Source of the DNA: Clonostachys chloroleuca
Taxonomy: Eukaryota > Ascomycota > Sordariomycetes > Hypocreales > Bionectriaceae
DNA length: 64,000 nt
Assembly: GCA_037952775.1 (NCBI GenBank)
Contig: JBANAY010000003.1
Coordinates: forward strand, 16,802,001 to 16,866,000
Reading direction: 5' to 3'
Shown: piece by piece, positions 34,677 to 43,850 of the stretch
Layout of the letters: every line of letters begins with the position of its first letter
Position numbering within the stretch: the first letter of the stretch is position 1
Notes under the pieces: model-generated
The model's database searches: none
What the model was told of the DNA's origin: nothing
The model's input: the letters and a program-made list of their open reading frames with translations, nothing else
Translations under genes and position numbers: made by a program

Positions 34677-35939
34677 ATGGTCAAGTACATCCTGACGCCC
34701 TGGCGGGACAGGGAGGAGTTGCTTCTTGTAAGGCACCAATTCTATGCTGCGTCTCCGTCATGGCTCGGAGAGCACAGCCGTATGTGGCACCAAGATACCA
34801 CTAAGCACGGCGGCTTGAGCGAGGGGGACGAAGAGGGCAAAGATAATCTTGGCAACCCTGAAGCTGGAGAGCAGGAGCGGCGGCGGCATCGGAGGATGGC
34901 GGGCGTGGAGAGGCTCAGACGCAACCAGCGACTGCAACTTCACCAGGCCGTGGCACGGGTGTCGATGTGGATGCAGCGCGGCAACTGCCCGCACATGGTG
35001 GAGTCCACGGCCCTGCTTACGGCAGCGGTGCTGAGCGACGAGGAGCTGATGGTGAACACGAAGGCGACCGGGGTCGATAATGTGACGGCATCGTCGGCTT
35101 ACGCCGTAAGAGCGGCCTACTCAGCAGCGTTCAGCAGGTAAGTGTGACGCTATCGATTCCAAGCACCAGACCTGTTTTATGCCTGTTTTACCCTCTATAC
35201 CGCACCACCCCTGGCCCCTCCCCCCATTCCATCACATTACATTACAAGGCCCAGGCCTGGCTCGGCCGCTTCCTACCAAGCGCTGAGCTGAGTGCGCTAT
35301 TGTGACGGACCAAAGTTTCGGCCTTCACCTTGAACCTTTACTGATGAGCGGACGGCTCCACTCTCCAGATTCGTCACCGGTTTGTTGGACGGCCACCAAG
35401 ACAAGCAGCGCAAGCAGAGCATGTACTCCCTTGCCAGGACCATTGGTCTTCCAGCCACTTTCGTTGAGCTGAGGCACCAGTCGACACATGAACAGCTACC
35501 CTCCCTGGCCAAGCTTCGCTCTGCAGCCAAGAAGGCGCTACGGTGGATTTGGGGGTACTACTGGAGACACCTGGCTGGTGATGACCTGCTGTCTGAAACG
35601 TGTGAGGATGCTCTGCTGCGTTACCTGCGGGAAGAAGGGGATCATGATCCTGATGCCGACAGGAGAGGCCGCCTTGCACTGGAGAGGCGGTGGGACGTCG
35701 GCACCCTGCTCAGCTGCCTCTCTCGCCTGCAGGGCACGCTGCCAGGCAACCAGGCATATGTTAAATGCATGCGACTGTCGCGGGAGCTCGTGGAGGCAGA
35801 GGAGGAGGAGGATCAGGAACTGCCCCAGCCATTCCTTCCGGCTGCTGACCCAGCATCGGACCCCCAAGACGGTGCGACAGCCACCGGTTGGGCGGTATAC
35901 CAGGGAAATTGGAAACCGAAGCCAATTGGCGCTGTGTGA
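34677..35939 (+). CDS. LAS1: Las1 pre-rRNA endonuclease (ribosome biogenesis)
   Basis: Exons 34677-35137 and 35369-35939 (231-nt GTAAGT intron, phase 2) give 343 residues. Las1 is the HEPN endonuclease that, with the kinase Grc3, cuts ITS2 during 60S maturation in the nucleus. The N terminus [16 protein letters not shown], the segment [29 protein letters not shown] and the core [28 protein letters not shown] are family-typical. The HEPN catalytic motif R-x4-H is intact as R189-HQST-H194. The C-terminal [15 protein letters not shown] block, seen in other fungal Las1 proteins, is present, so the protein is complete though shorter than yeast Las1 (about 500). The start is the first ATG in frame. 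Residues about 50-80 are charged and low-complexity. Confidence 0.93.
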
Positions 35940-36297
35940 GATAGATGATACCCATAAATATTCCCATGTAGCATGTGAGATGACTGCTTGTTTAGCCTTC
36001 TCTTCTGCAAGTGAACTTATCACGTGTGTCCGGTTACGACTTTGCTGCTCTGAAATATGCCCTTTTATAATGCAACGCTCGCCGTCGTCGATGTTATAGT
36101 TTCGATTTCGTAAACAGGAAATAGATGTTATGAGCATGCTGCTATGGGCGCTGTTTTCTTGCGATTTTGGCTGTTTGCTCCACCGTAACTCCGCGTTTGG
36201 ACTTCCACCAACCAACGTCATTACATTACACCATAGGTGATTTGTAATTGCCAACATTGAGCATCGTCAACCACCATCCTGCCATTCTCGTAGAGTG
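35940..36297. other. Short intergenic region between LAS1 and glyoxalase II
   Basis: 358 bases holding the LAS1 3' flank and the glyoxalase II promoter. No gene is seen. Confidence 0.5.
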
Positions 36298-37884
36298 ATG
36301 AATCGCCTCGCATTACGAAAATTCCCTCTAAGAAGCATTACACGGCCCGTAAGACTCAACCAGTTACCTTGGAATTCGAATATCTGAAGGCTGACCCTCA
36401 GTTGATCTGACATCATAGTTTCAGCATATCCGCACCATGCATATTGAGGCTATTCCACTGTGTGAGTATTCGTGAAGAAATGCTATCTCAGGGCAGAGAT
36501 ATCGCAATTGAAAACTACTAAAAGAGAGGCAAACTAATTAGTAATTAATGCAGGGGTGGGAAGTAGTAATAACTACTCTTACCTCGTTATAGATGACAAG
36601 TCCAAGGATGCTGTGATCATTGACCCAGCAAACCCTCCCGAGTAAGGACTTTGAGACTTGCAATTCCCTATTTGTGCATGACGTCTAATGGGCCTGACAG
36701 GGTAGTTCCAGTACTCAAGGATGCGATCAGCTCTGGCAGGATCAACCTGACTGCCATTGTCAATACTCATCAGTATGTTCAGAACCCAACTACCAGACTC
36801 TTGATAGAGGGCTGTAATTAATGAACGACAGCCATTGGGACCATGCTGGAGGAAACAAGAAGCTTGTGAGTTTGAACGTCTACATATTACAAGGTATTCA
36901 AACACGGACTTACCATGGCCTATTTGTAGCTTGCTGAGCTCGGCACTCCCAACCTGACCATCATCGGTGGCAAGGATTGCGAGGGAGTAACACAGACTCC
37001 CAAGCACAACGAAGTCACAAAGCTGGGTGATATCAAGGTGACCAACATCTACACTCCCTGCCACACCCAGGATAGCATCTGCTACTTCCTGGAGGACAGC
37101 ACTGGCAAGGCCGTGTTCACTGGCGACACCCTCTTCATCAGCGGTAAGCTTCCTATCCATTCCTCAACATGCTTGGATGGGGATGAAAACATAAGTAAAG
37201 TGGCAGAAAACTAATAATGGTTCACAGGATGTGGCAAGTTCTTCGAGGGAACAGCTGACCAGATGCACGAGGCTCTCAACAAGCGCCTTGGAGCCCTCCC
37301 CGATGAGACTGTTGTCTATGTGCGTTGAACACCCGCCTCCCGAGGATGCAAACTCGGAGATGAAAGCCCGTATTCTGAGGGACTTCACCGGCTAACCCAA
37401 CAAAACTTGCGAGGATAGCCCGGCCATGAGTACACCAAGTCCAACGTCAAGTTCACCGTTTCCGTCTCCCAAACCGACGCGATCAAGAAGCTGCAGGCGT
37501 TTGCCGATGACAACCAGGTGACGACCGGCAAGTTCACCATTGGTGATGAAAAGGCATGTGATACTCTACATGACGCGTTCTGCCTAATTTGAACGAATAA
37601 ATTAAACTAATGCGTGAAAAATTAGAAACACAACGTGTTCATGAGAGTTGAGGTATTGCTGAATTTTGCTTCACAGAGCACCTTGAAGAAGCTGACCAGA
37701 TTGTGCAACAGGACCCAGAAATTCAAAAGGCAACGGGCGAGACCGACCCGGTCAGCGTCATGGGCAAGCTCCGTGAGATGAAGAATAACTTCAAGTGAGG
37801 AAGTAATCAAATGCCCTCCAGTGTCACCACATGTTGGACATGTTACTAACAACACCAACCAGACCACCAGAGGCAAAGATATGA
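36298..37884 (+). CDS. GLO2: Glyoxalase II (hydroxyacylglutathione hydrolase), 11 exons, probable dual targeting
   Basis: It hydrolyses S-lactoylglutathione to lactate and glutathione, the second step of methylglyoxal detoxification. Exons: 36298-36348, 36425-36461, 36554-36641, 36701-36772, 36832-36865, 36930-37143, 37228-37319, 37419-37553, 37626-37652, 37712-37794 and 37863-37884; 855 nt, 284 residues. The beta-lactamase-fold metal motif THHHWDH is at residues 81-87; other motifs are [29 protein letters not shown] and the C-terminal [13 protein letters not shown]. Exon 1 encodes [17 protein letters not shown], Arg-rich without acidic residues, like a mitochondrial presequence. The normal cytosolic start MHIEAIPLW is in exon 2 (36437). 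The intron after exon 8 starts with GC (37554) and ends TTAG; every in-frame alternative breaks [12 protein letters not shown]. Many exons are small (22-37 nt), so gene predictors may miss some. Confidence 0.92.
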
Positions 37885-38592
37885 GTATGTTTCTCAGTGT
37901 CAAGGATATGGAGGAGGGAGAGGCGCGAGGGGGAAATGACAGTTTATGAAATTACAGAGCATGGGAAACAGATGTTTATTTCAATTGAGCCGAAGAGCGC
38001 AGCCTCGGTTATATCCCATGATGCTCATGCTACGCCAAAAATACAAATCACCACTTGTGCATGAAGAAATGTCTCCATTGACCGCGAGGCACCCGTCACT
38101 GAGGACAGCGGCGCCGCTGGCGATACTCTGGACATCTGTCAATTTTGACGGACCGATTTCAATATTGCTTCACTGTCCACACTTGCTCGCTCTGGGACAT
38201 AGGAGGCGGCAAGCTCTAGCATTTTTAGAAGCGGAGTTTTTGGGCTCGAGTTTTGACCAGCGCCCAGCCGTCGTCATTCGGGCCTACTTAAGACTTACCG
38301 TCGAGCCGTTGAGGATGCAGGTTATCACGAGAGCTGGGAAGCTGATCGTAGCAGTTCTGGCGGCTGGGCTTTGACTTGACGAGGCCATGACGCGATTGCT
38401 TGGTGGATGAGGTTGAAGGTCTGAAGTAATTTTTTTCCAAAGGGTTCCGGGGTAATATGTACACAGTGTTATTTCTCGAATATATACACTTCACACTGTC
38501 CCAGTATCTTATCGCTGATAGCAAGTCCAGAAAGCCGATGTGCGCATCACGCATATACTCACATCTAGCCCCAGGGCGTGTCACAGAGCAAG
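37885..38592. other. Intergenic region between glyoxalase II and the EF-hand gene; no gene seen
   Basis: It contains a 142-codon frame (37946-38374) without motifs that would start inside the probable glyoxalase II 3' untranslated region. This is not called as a gene. Confidence 0.5.
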
Positions 38593-39304
38593 ATGGTGAG
38601 TGATTTCCTCAATACGAGGCCTATGTAAATCCCCCTCTAACAGTATGTCAACAGCCGCCAAAGCGCAAAACTGGGGCCGCAGCCGGCGCACCCAAGGCAC
38701 CACCGCGATCAAAGCTCGCCAAAGAGCACAACATCTCGGCGCAAGAGGAGGGCGAGATCAAGGAGGCCTTCAGCCTGTTCGCTGAGCCCATGGACGGCGA
38801 GAAGAACGGAGTCATCCCGATTGACGACTTCAAATCGGCTCTAATGTAGGGGACCCCCTCAGCGTAACTTGCGCTCCCATGTGATTCGTCCCGTCCCTGG
38901 CTAACGTTCGCATCGCCAAATCTCACAGAGCTCTCGGCATCCCCGCCTCCTCACCCGCCGAACTCAAGGAGTTCATCTCCATCCTAGACCCCGAGTCCGA
39001 CGGCTTCGCGACGTACGAGCCGTTCCTCGCCATCTGCGCCCTCAAATTCCACTCGCGCGAGGACAGCACGGACGAGGCGCACCGCCACGAGCTCGAGGAG
39101 GCCTTCCGGCTCTTCACCAACGGCCAGGGCGGGCCCATAACGCTGGCCCACCTCCGCCGCGTCGCCGCCGTGCTCAAGGAGGACGTGGACGAGGAGGTGC
39201 TCAAGGACATGATCCTGGAGGCGAACGGCGGGGCGGGCGTCGCGAGGGGGGTCGAGCTGGCTGAGTTTGACGGCGTGATGAAGAATGCCGGCGTATGGAG
39301 ATGA
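38593..39304 (+). CDS. EF-hand protein of the calmodulin/centrin class
   Basis: Exons 38593-38595, 38655-38845 and 38929-39304 give 189 residues. The first coding exon is the ATG alone: GTGAGT follows immediately, and the acceptor ACAG at 38651-38654 resumes with PPKRKTGAAAGAP. Any unspliced reading from this ATG stops after 11 codons. The N-terminal 30 residues are basic and Pro/Ala-rich. The rest has the calmodulin layout: EEGEIKEAFSLF, then loops at PMDGEKNGVIPIDDF, DPESDGFATYEPF, TNGQGGPITLAHL and ANGGAGVARGVELAEF. The loops lack several Ca2+ ligands, so most probably do not bind Ca2+. It resembles Cdc31/centrin or myosin light-chain-like proteins in shape; the partner is unknown. It is convergent with eIF4E. 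Confidence 0.8.
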
Positions 39305-39966
39305 GGAGGGCACCTTCCGTGTAGTTTTTTTCTCGCATATGCATGGGGTTATCATATTTATAACCGGGGTTTGGGCTTCTCGCGTGGCGTTTGGGGGAGT
39401 CACAGGCAGCTTGTTTGATATTTGAGTGGTCTGGCTACATAGACCTCGTGGAGCAGAATTAACAAAAGAAACAATCCCTAGACACGTACAAGAGCCTGAG
39501 AAGATGTCAATTTCGGTATATCAGTTACCATTCTAACGTAGAATGGAAATGCACAGGGTTTGGATGAACAGCTCTAGCCGTCGATGATTCCAAGACGATA
39601 CAGAGATGACGTGAACAGTTAAGAATAGTAGCGGTGGGAATGAATTGAGTAACCTTTCACTGAGCTAATTCAAAAGACAAAATAGATGGTCTATTTAACC
39701 CTAGTACGTTTGCCGCCCAACTATAAAGAAAAACGCCAGATCGATGCCTTCGCTCTCGTTACATTATCGATCTCATATGCTGATGATGAACCTCGTTTCC
39801 AAATGTGGTTTTCCACACCGAGAATTGAATAGAAAGGCACGTAGCCTAGAAAGAAAAGAAGAGAAAAAGAAGAAAGGAAGGAAAGGAAGAAAAGGAAGAA
39901 GAAGGGGAAAATAGAAGAAGTAATTTGTTTGAAAAGAAAAGAAACAAGTGCCTCGATATCGAGACG
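39305..39966. other. Convergent 3' flanks with a long polypurine tract
   Basis: 662 bases between two stop codons. From about 39849 to 39951 the top strand is almost purely A/G, so the eIF4E transcript would carry a C/U-rich stretch starting about 15 bases after its stop codon. No gene is seen. Confidence 0.6.
39849..39951. repeat. About 100-base polypurine/polypyrimidine tract
   Basis: Nearly uninterrupted A and G on the + strand with irregular AAG, AAGG and GAAA units. On the eIF4E sense strand it is a C/U-rich tract in the expected 3' untranslated region. Confidence 0.75.
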
Positions 39967-40967
39967 TTACTCAGGAATAGGCTCCTGCTGTAGCTGCTGC
40001 TTCTTCTGGGTCTTGAGAGCTTCCGCCCTCTTCTGGGAATCCAGGACAGCCTGCAGCTCAGGCGGAGCCTTGAAGCCAGCGTGCTCGGAGTGCTTCTTAT
40101 AGAAGTAGGTATCGGGCTTCGGCTGCAGCTCGGCGGGGAGCTCTTCCATTACGCATTTGAGGAGGCCGTCGATCGAGGCCTTCCGGGATCCCTCGCGGTG
40201 CCAGATGGTGATGAGGTGGGAGTTGAAACGGACCGAAAGTCCAACGCCCGCAAGCTGGTCATCTAGAGACACGGTGTTAGCAGGTTGTCCATTTTTTAGT
40301 TCGTGTACCAAACCGTCCCTTCCGTCCTTTGCTCGAGAAAGGGAAGGGAAGAGGTGAAACTCCGCCACGGGGATTATAGAACCAAGCTCACCTCCATCTA
40401 GAGCGCCCTGGAGCTTCTCGCCAATAGCCAGGAGTTGGATCTGCGTCCAGAATTCGGGGCCCACGGTCTTGGGGACACGGAATGTCCAGCTGCCACCAGT
40501 GATGTTACGGCGATCCTCCCAGACAGGGCGGAAGCCCTGCTTGAAGAGGTAGATGGACTCTCGCATCTTGATCTGGTCGATGGGGGTGTTGTTGTGGTAG
40601 CGCCAAAAGTCCTGAACCGATTCGATCTGGGTATCTAGCTTCTCGAGGTTCGAGTGGTAGTTCTCTTCACCTTCCTTCTGGTCTCTCGCTTGTCTGGCAA
40701 AAACGGTCAGCATGCTAATCAGCCAACAGACTTCACCCATGGATTCACGAGGGCAGAGTGAAGCTCAGGAAGATATTTCATGAAAGCTCACCCGTCGAAA
40801 TAGACATCCCAGTAGTGCTGAGTGGGCAGAGCCCTCATATTCTTGAACATGTTGCGCTTCGCATCGTCACGTTGGTCCGAGGGCGCACTGGAGGTTTCGT
40901 TGGCGCTTTGGCTCTGCGACAGGCCAGACAGGCGCTGGGGGAACGCTGATGAACGGAGGTTCGACAT
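39967..40967 (-). CDS. eIF4E: Translation initiation factor eIF4E (mRNA cap-binding protein)
   Basis: Exons on the minus strand are 40792-40967, 40392-40693 and 39967-40262 (both donors GTGAGC), giving 257 residues. It binds the m7G cap and recruits eIF4G. The core is intact: LPTQHYWDVYFD, ESVQDFWRYHNNTP, GSWTFRVPK, EFWTQIQLLAIGE, and GVGLSVRFNSHLITIWHREG, including the tryptophans that stack on the cap in the known family structures. The first 35 residues are Ser/Gln-rich and variable, as in other fungal eIF4E proteins. The C-terminal 55 residues after FYKKHSEHAGFKAP are a Gln/Lys-rich tail (QKKQQLQQEPIPE). The start at 40965-40967 is the first ATG in frame. It corresponds to yeast CDC33. 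Confidence 0.95.
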
Positions 40968-42475
40968 TGTGAGAAGGTTTTCGGCGGTTTAATCGAAGAG
41001 ACAGGAAATGGGACAAGAAGGAAGAGCGGAATTGTGCAGGAAACAACGCTCGGATTGTGTCGAAGTGATACTCTCAGCAAGCTGTCCTGATTCGGGGACC
41101 CTGGTGGAGGGGCTGACTGTGGTTGGCGGGTAGCACTTAGAGGGGTATCTTCAACGTAAGAGGCCAATGATCTTCACGTAAGCGGATGTACTGCGAGAAA
41201 AGAACGGGTTCGGAGTGACTGGGACCTGGGTGGAGGATGAAGAGCAGGATGGAATACGAAATGGCGAGGCTATGGTTTTAAGAAGTATTGAGCAGACTGG
41301 AGCAGCAAAGGATTAGCAACAAAGGATTGCTCGTCTACTAGCTTGCCATTACAAGAGTCAGCTTAGTTTGAAGCTGAGGTTGACAAGCCCACTAAAGCTA
41401 GTAGTATTATTATCCGTCCCCATGCTGGGCGTCAGCGATGAAGTTGCGAAGCCGTCATGCCATTTCATGCCGCGAGGGACCACGGCAACAGGTCTTCTTG
41501 CGCCCAAGAATTGCTGACTGGTGACAAACTACGGTGGTACCATTTGCCAGCCACAGCTTTGAATAGAAGCCGGCAATGCTCCTGTTCCGCAAGGCTAGCA
41601 AGCAAGGGTGTTTGTGGTAGGTCGCCAAATTAGAATCAAGCTATCTGTGCTAATTGGAGGCTTCTAGGACCCATTCGGGGACGGAGCTTCTCTTGGTGAC
41701 TGGAGCAGACCGGAAATCTGGTGGTAGGTGGGATGATTGGCGCAGGAGCCAGCGCTAATTACTGACGCAAACCGTCTGCAGGCGGATGATGCTCGTCACA
41801 GATTGGTAGATGGACCAGAGAGCAGCTTGCTGTGATGCGTGTTCTCTATTGCGGGTGTGAGGCCGTTCACGGGGCCATCTGCTGCTTGAATTGTCGGCTT
41901 TCCAGACATATAGCCGTACAGCTCAGTCAGATATTGTATGTCGTGTTCTCTATAGACACATGCCGAGTTACTGAATATGACCAGAGGAAACGCCCGCTCA
42001 GTGAGTCAACGTCATACACAGCCCTGTCGTTTCGGATGTGGCTTCCATCCGGTCCATCATAGTAATACTATGGATTCGCAGCTACCAGCTGGAAGATAAA
42101 CTAATTATAGTAATCCAATCTTATCATCCAGCAGGGACTTTAGTTCGTCTATTCGAAATCAGCATCTTGTGAAGCACAGAGCTGAAGTTCATTCTTAATG
42201 GCACAAATCCAGAGCACACCACGGCATCTACAGTAGGCTAACATGTAGCAGACACATAACCAGGACGGCATGGATCCTGGTGCGGGCGGCCCCTGAATCG
42301 GCCCCCAAAATCCACCAAGCCGTTGTGGGCTATGACCCTCAAAATAATTGAGCTCGGCTGGTGGATATCCTCCTCGTGGCTCTATTTCTATATGTGAAAC
42401 CAATATCCGTGCTTCCAACAAGCCACATCCCTTGCGCGGGCATCTGATCAATTCGCGACACCTCAATTGAGAGAC
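40968..42475. other. 1.5-kb divergent intergenic region (eIF4E / EBP-like); no gene seen
   Basis: It holds the eIF4E promoter and leader on one side and the promoter of the EBP-like gene on the other. The 110-codon frame at 40835-41167 overlaps the eIF4E first exon and is not supported. Confidence 0.5.
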
Positions 42476-43294
42476 ATGGCGTCCCAAGCCTCATCGACCA
42501 ATTCGGGTCTCCCTCCCGACCTGTTCGACACCACCACCGTCATCTCCCTGCTGGCCACCGTGGCCATCGTCCTCGCCGCGTACTCGACCTCCAAGCTCGT
42601 CCTCCCCAAGTCGACATCGGGCACGCTCCGCTTCTTCTTCATCTGGCACCTCGCCGACGCGCTATGCCACTTCATCCTCGAGGGTAGCTTCCTCTACCAC
42701 TGCTTCTTCTCCTACATTCCCACCTCCGAGCTGGGCCCCGACCATGGCCTCTTCCCCACACCGTACAACTTCCTCCTGCACGGAGGGGACCGTGTCTACG
42801 GGGCCCAATCGGGTGGAAGCAACCCATTCGCCCAGCTGTGGATGGTCTACGCCCGCGCGGATAAGAGATGGGCCGGTGTAGATCTCGGCGTCGTCAGTCT
42901 CGAGCTGTTGACTGTCTTCTTTGATGGGACGCTGGCGTTATACATCTGCTACTGCATTGCTAAGCGGGACCCCAAGACTAGCATATGGATGATCATTCTT
43001 GCTACTTGTGAAATATATGGAGGTTCGTATTCTAGATTTCCCGGCCGGGTTGATGAATCCAGGCGAAGCGGCACCATCATTTGGCTAACATTACGTTGCA
43101 TAGGATTCATGACATTCTGCCCTGAGTGGTTGGTTGGCAATCTCAACCTTGACGGAAGTAACTTCATGTATCTGTGGGTGTACCTTGTCTTCTTCAACAT
43201 GCTCTGGGTTTTCATTCCCCTCTACGCTATATACTGGGCGGTTGGAGACATTTCTTCAGCCTTGAGCGAGCGTAAGATCAAGAAGAATCTGTAA
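42476..43294 (+). CDS. EBP/EXPERA-domain membrane protein (sterol isomerase-like)
   Basis: Exons 42476-43022 and 43104-43294 give 245 residues. The protein has four or five hydrophobic segments and follows the emopamil-binding protein layout: FFIWHLADALCHFILEGSF (His and Glu of the family's catalytic set), then QLWMVYARADKRW, then LELLTVFFDGTLALYIC (second conserved Glu), then CEIYGGFMTFCPEWL and FFNMLWVFIPLYAIY. Mammalian EBP is the sterol delta8-delta7 isomerase of the ER; fungi use the unrelated Erg2 for ergosterol, so the role of fungal EBP-like proteins is open. The 81-nt intron (GTTCGT...CATAG, with a CTAAC branch site) is a multiple of three and has no stop, so an unspliced message would add 27 residues; splicing is preferred because IYGGFMTFCPEW is then continuous. 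Confidence 0.85.
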   Translation: MASQASSTNSGLPPDLFDTTTVISLLATVAIVLAAYSTSKLVLPKSTSGTLRFFFIWHLADALCHFILEGSFLYHCFFSYIPTSELGPDHGLFPTPYNFLLHGGDRVYGAQSGGSNPFAQLWMVYARADKRWAGVDLGVVSLELLTVFFDGTLALYICYCIAKRDPKTSIWMIILATCEIYGGSYSRFPGRVDESRRSGTIIWLTLRCIGFMTFCPEWLVGNLNLDGSNFMYLWVYLVFFNMLWVFIPLYAIYWAVGDISSALSERKIKKNL

Positions 43295-43578
43295 TATGTG
43301 TACTTAATCGAAAGTATATCAGGCAAGTTAGACATGCAGCTACGCTGAGTTCAGTGGTAGGGCGAGAATATTATCAAATGAAGTCACGGTTGCATAAGTC
43401 ATCAATGGTGTTTAACTCGATATTGATTTCGTGCCAGGAACTATATAGGGTATTCTAGTGCATCAAAGCACAGTCATAATCGCAACTCCATCGTTGTCGT
43501 TCCAAAAATTGTTCCAATCCCAGACTCCTTGACGTTGTCTTGACATAATGTCGGTGGGGAGAGCTCAGAGAGAGCAGC

Positions 43579-43850
43579 TTAGATGGCCTCCTTGTGAGCC
43601 TCGCCCTTGGCGTCGTGCTTAGACTCCTGGATCTTGTCGCCAGCGGCGTCCTTGGCGGCGGAAGCACTGTTATTCTATGTTAGTAGACATTCTTCAGATC
43701 ATGTATGCGCTAGTTGAGGACAACTCACCGAGTGCCGAGGGAAGCGTTGCCGTCCTTAGCAACCTCCTTGTTGGCCTCCTTGGAGGTACCGGAAGTGGCC
43801 TGCTGGACCTTCTCGGAGACGAAGTTGGCGCCCTGCTTGATGGAATCCAT
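43579..43850 (-). CDS. grg-1: Grg-1/Ccg-1-like glucose-repressible stress protein
   Basis: Exons on the minus strand are 43729-43850 and 43579-43666 (62-nt GTGAGT intron), giving 69 residues. MDSIKQGANFVSEKVQQATS, followed by SKEANKEVAKDGNASLGTR-ASAAKDAAGDKIQESKHD, is the small hydrophilic helical protein known from Neurospora as grg-1/ccg-1: glucose-repressed, clock-controlled and very abundant during starvation and conidiation. Length (Neurospora about 71) and charge pattern agree. There is no enzyme motif; its biochemical role is unknown, and an LEA-like protective function is often suggested. A TATTTAAA box lies 129 bases upstream (43979-43986), in line with a strongly inducible promoter. 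Regulation here is inferred from the family, not seen. Confidence 0.9.

Noticed and set aside
37946..38374. 142-codon plus-strand frame after glyoxalase II
   Set aside because: It starts 62 bases after the glyoxalase II stop, probably in its 3' untranslated region, and has no motif.
43343..43363. Sequence like a tRNA D-arm (GAGTTCAGTGGTAGGGC)
   Set aside because: No matching T-arm (GGTTCGAATCC-type) or acceptor stem at the right distances.
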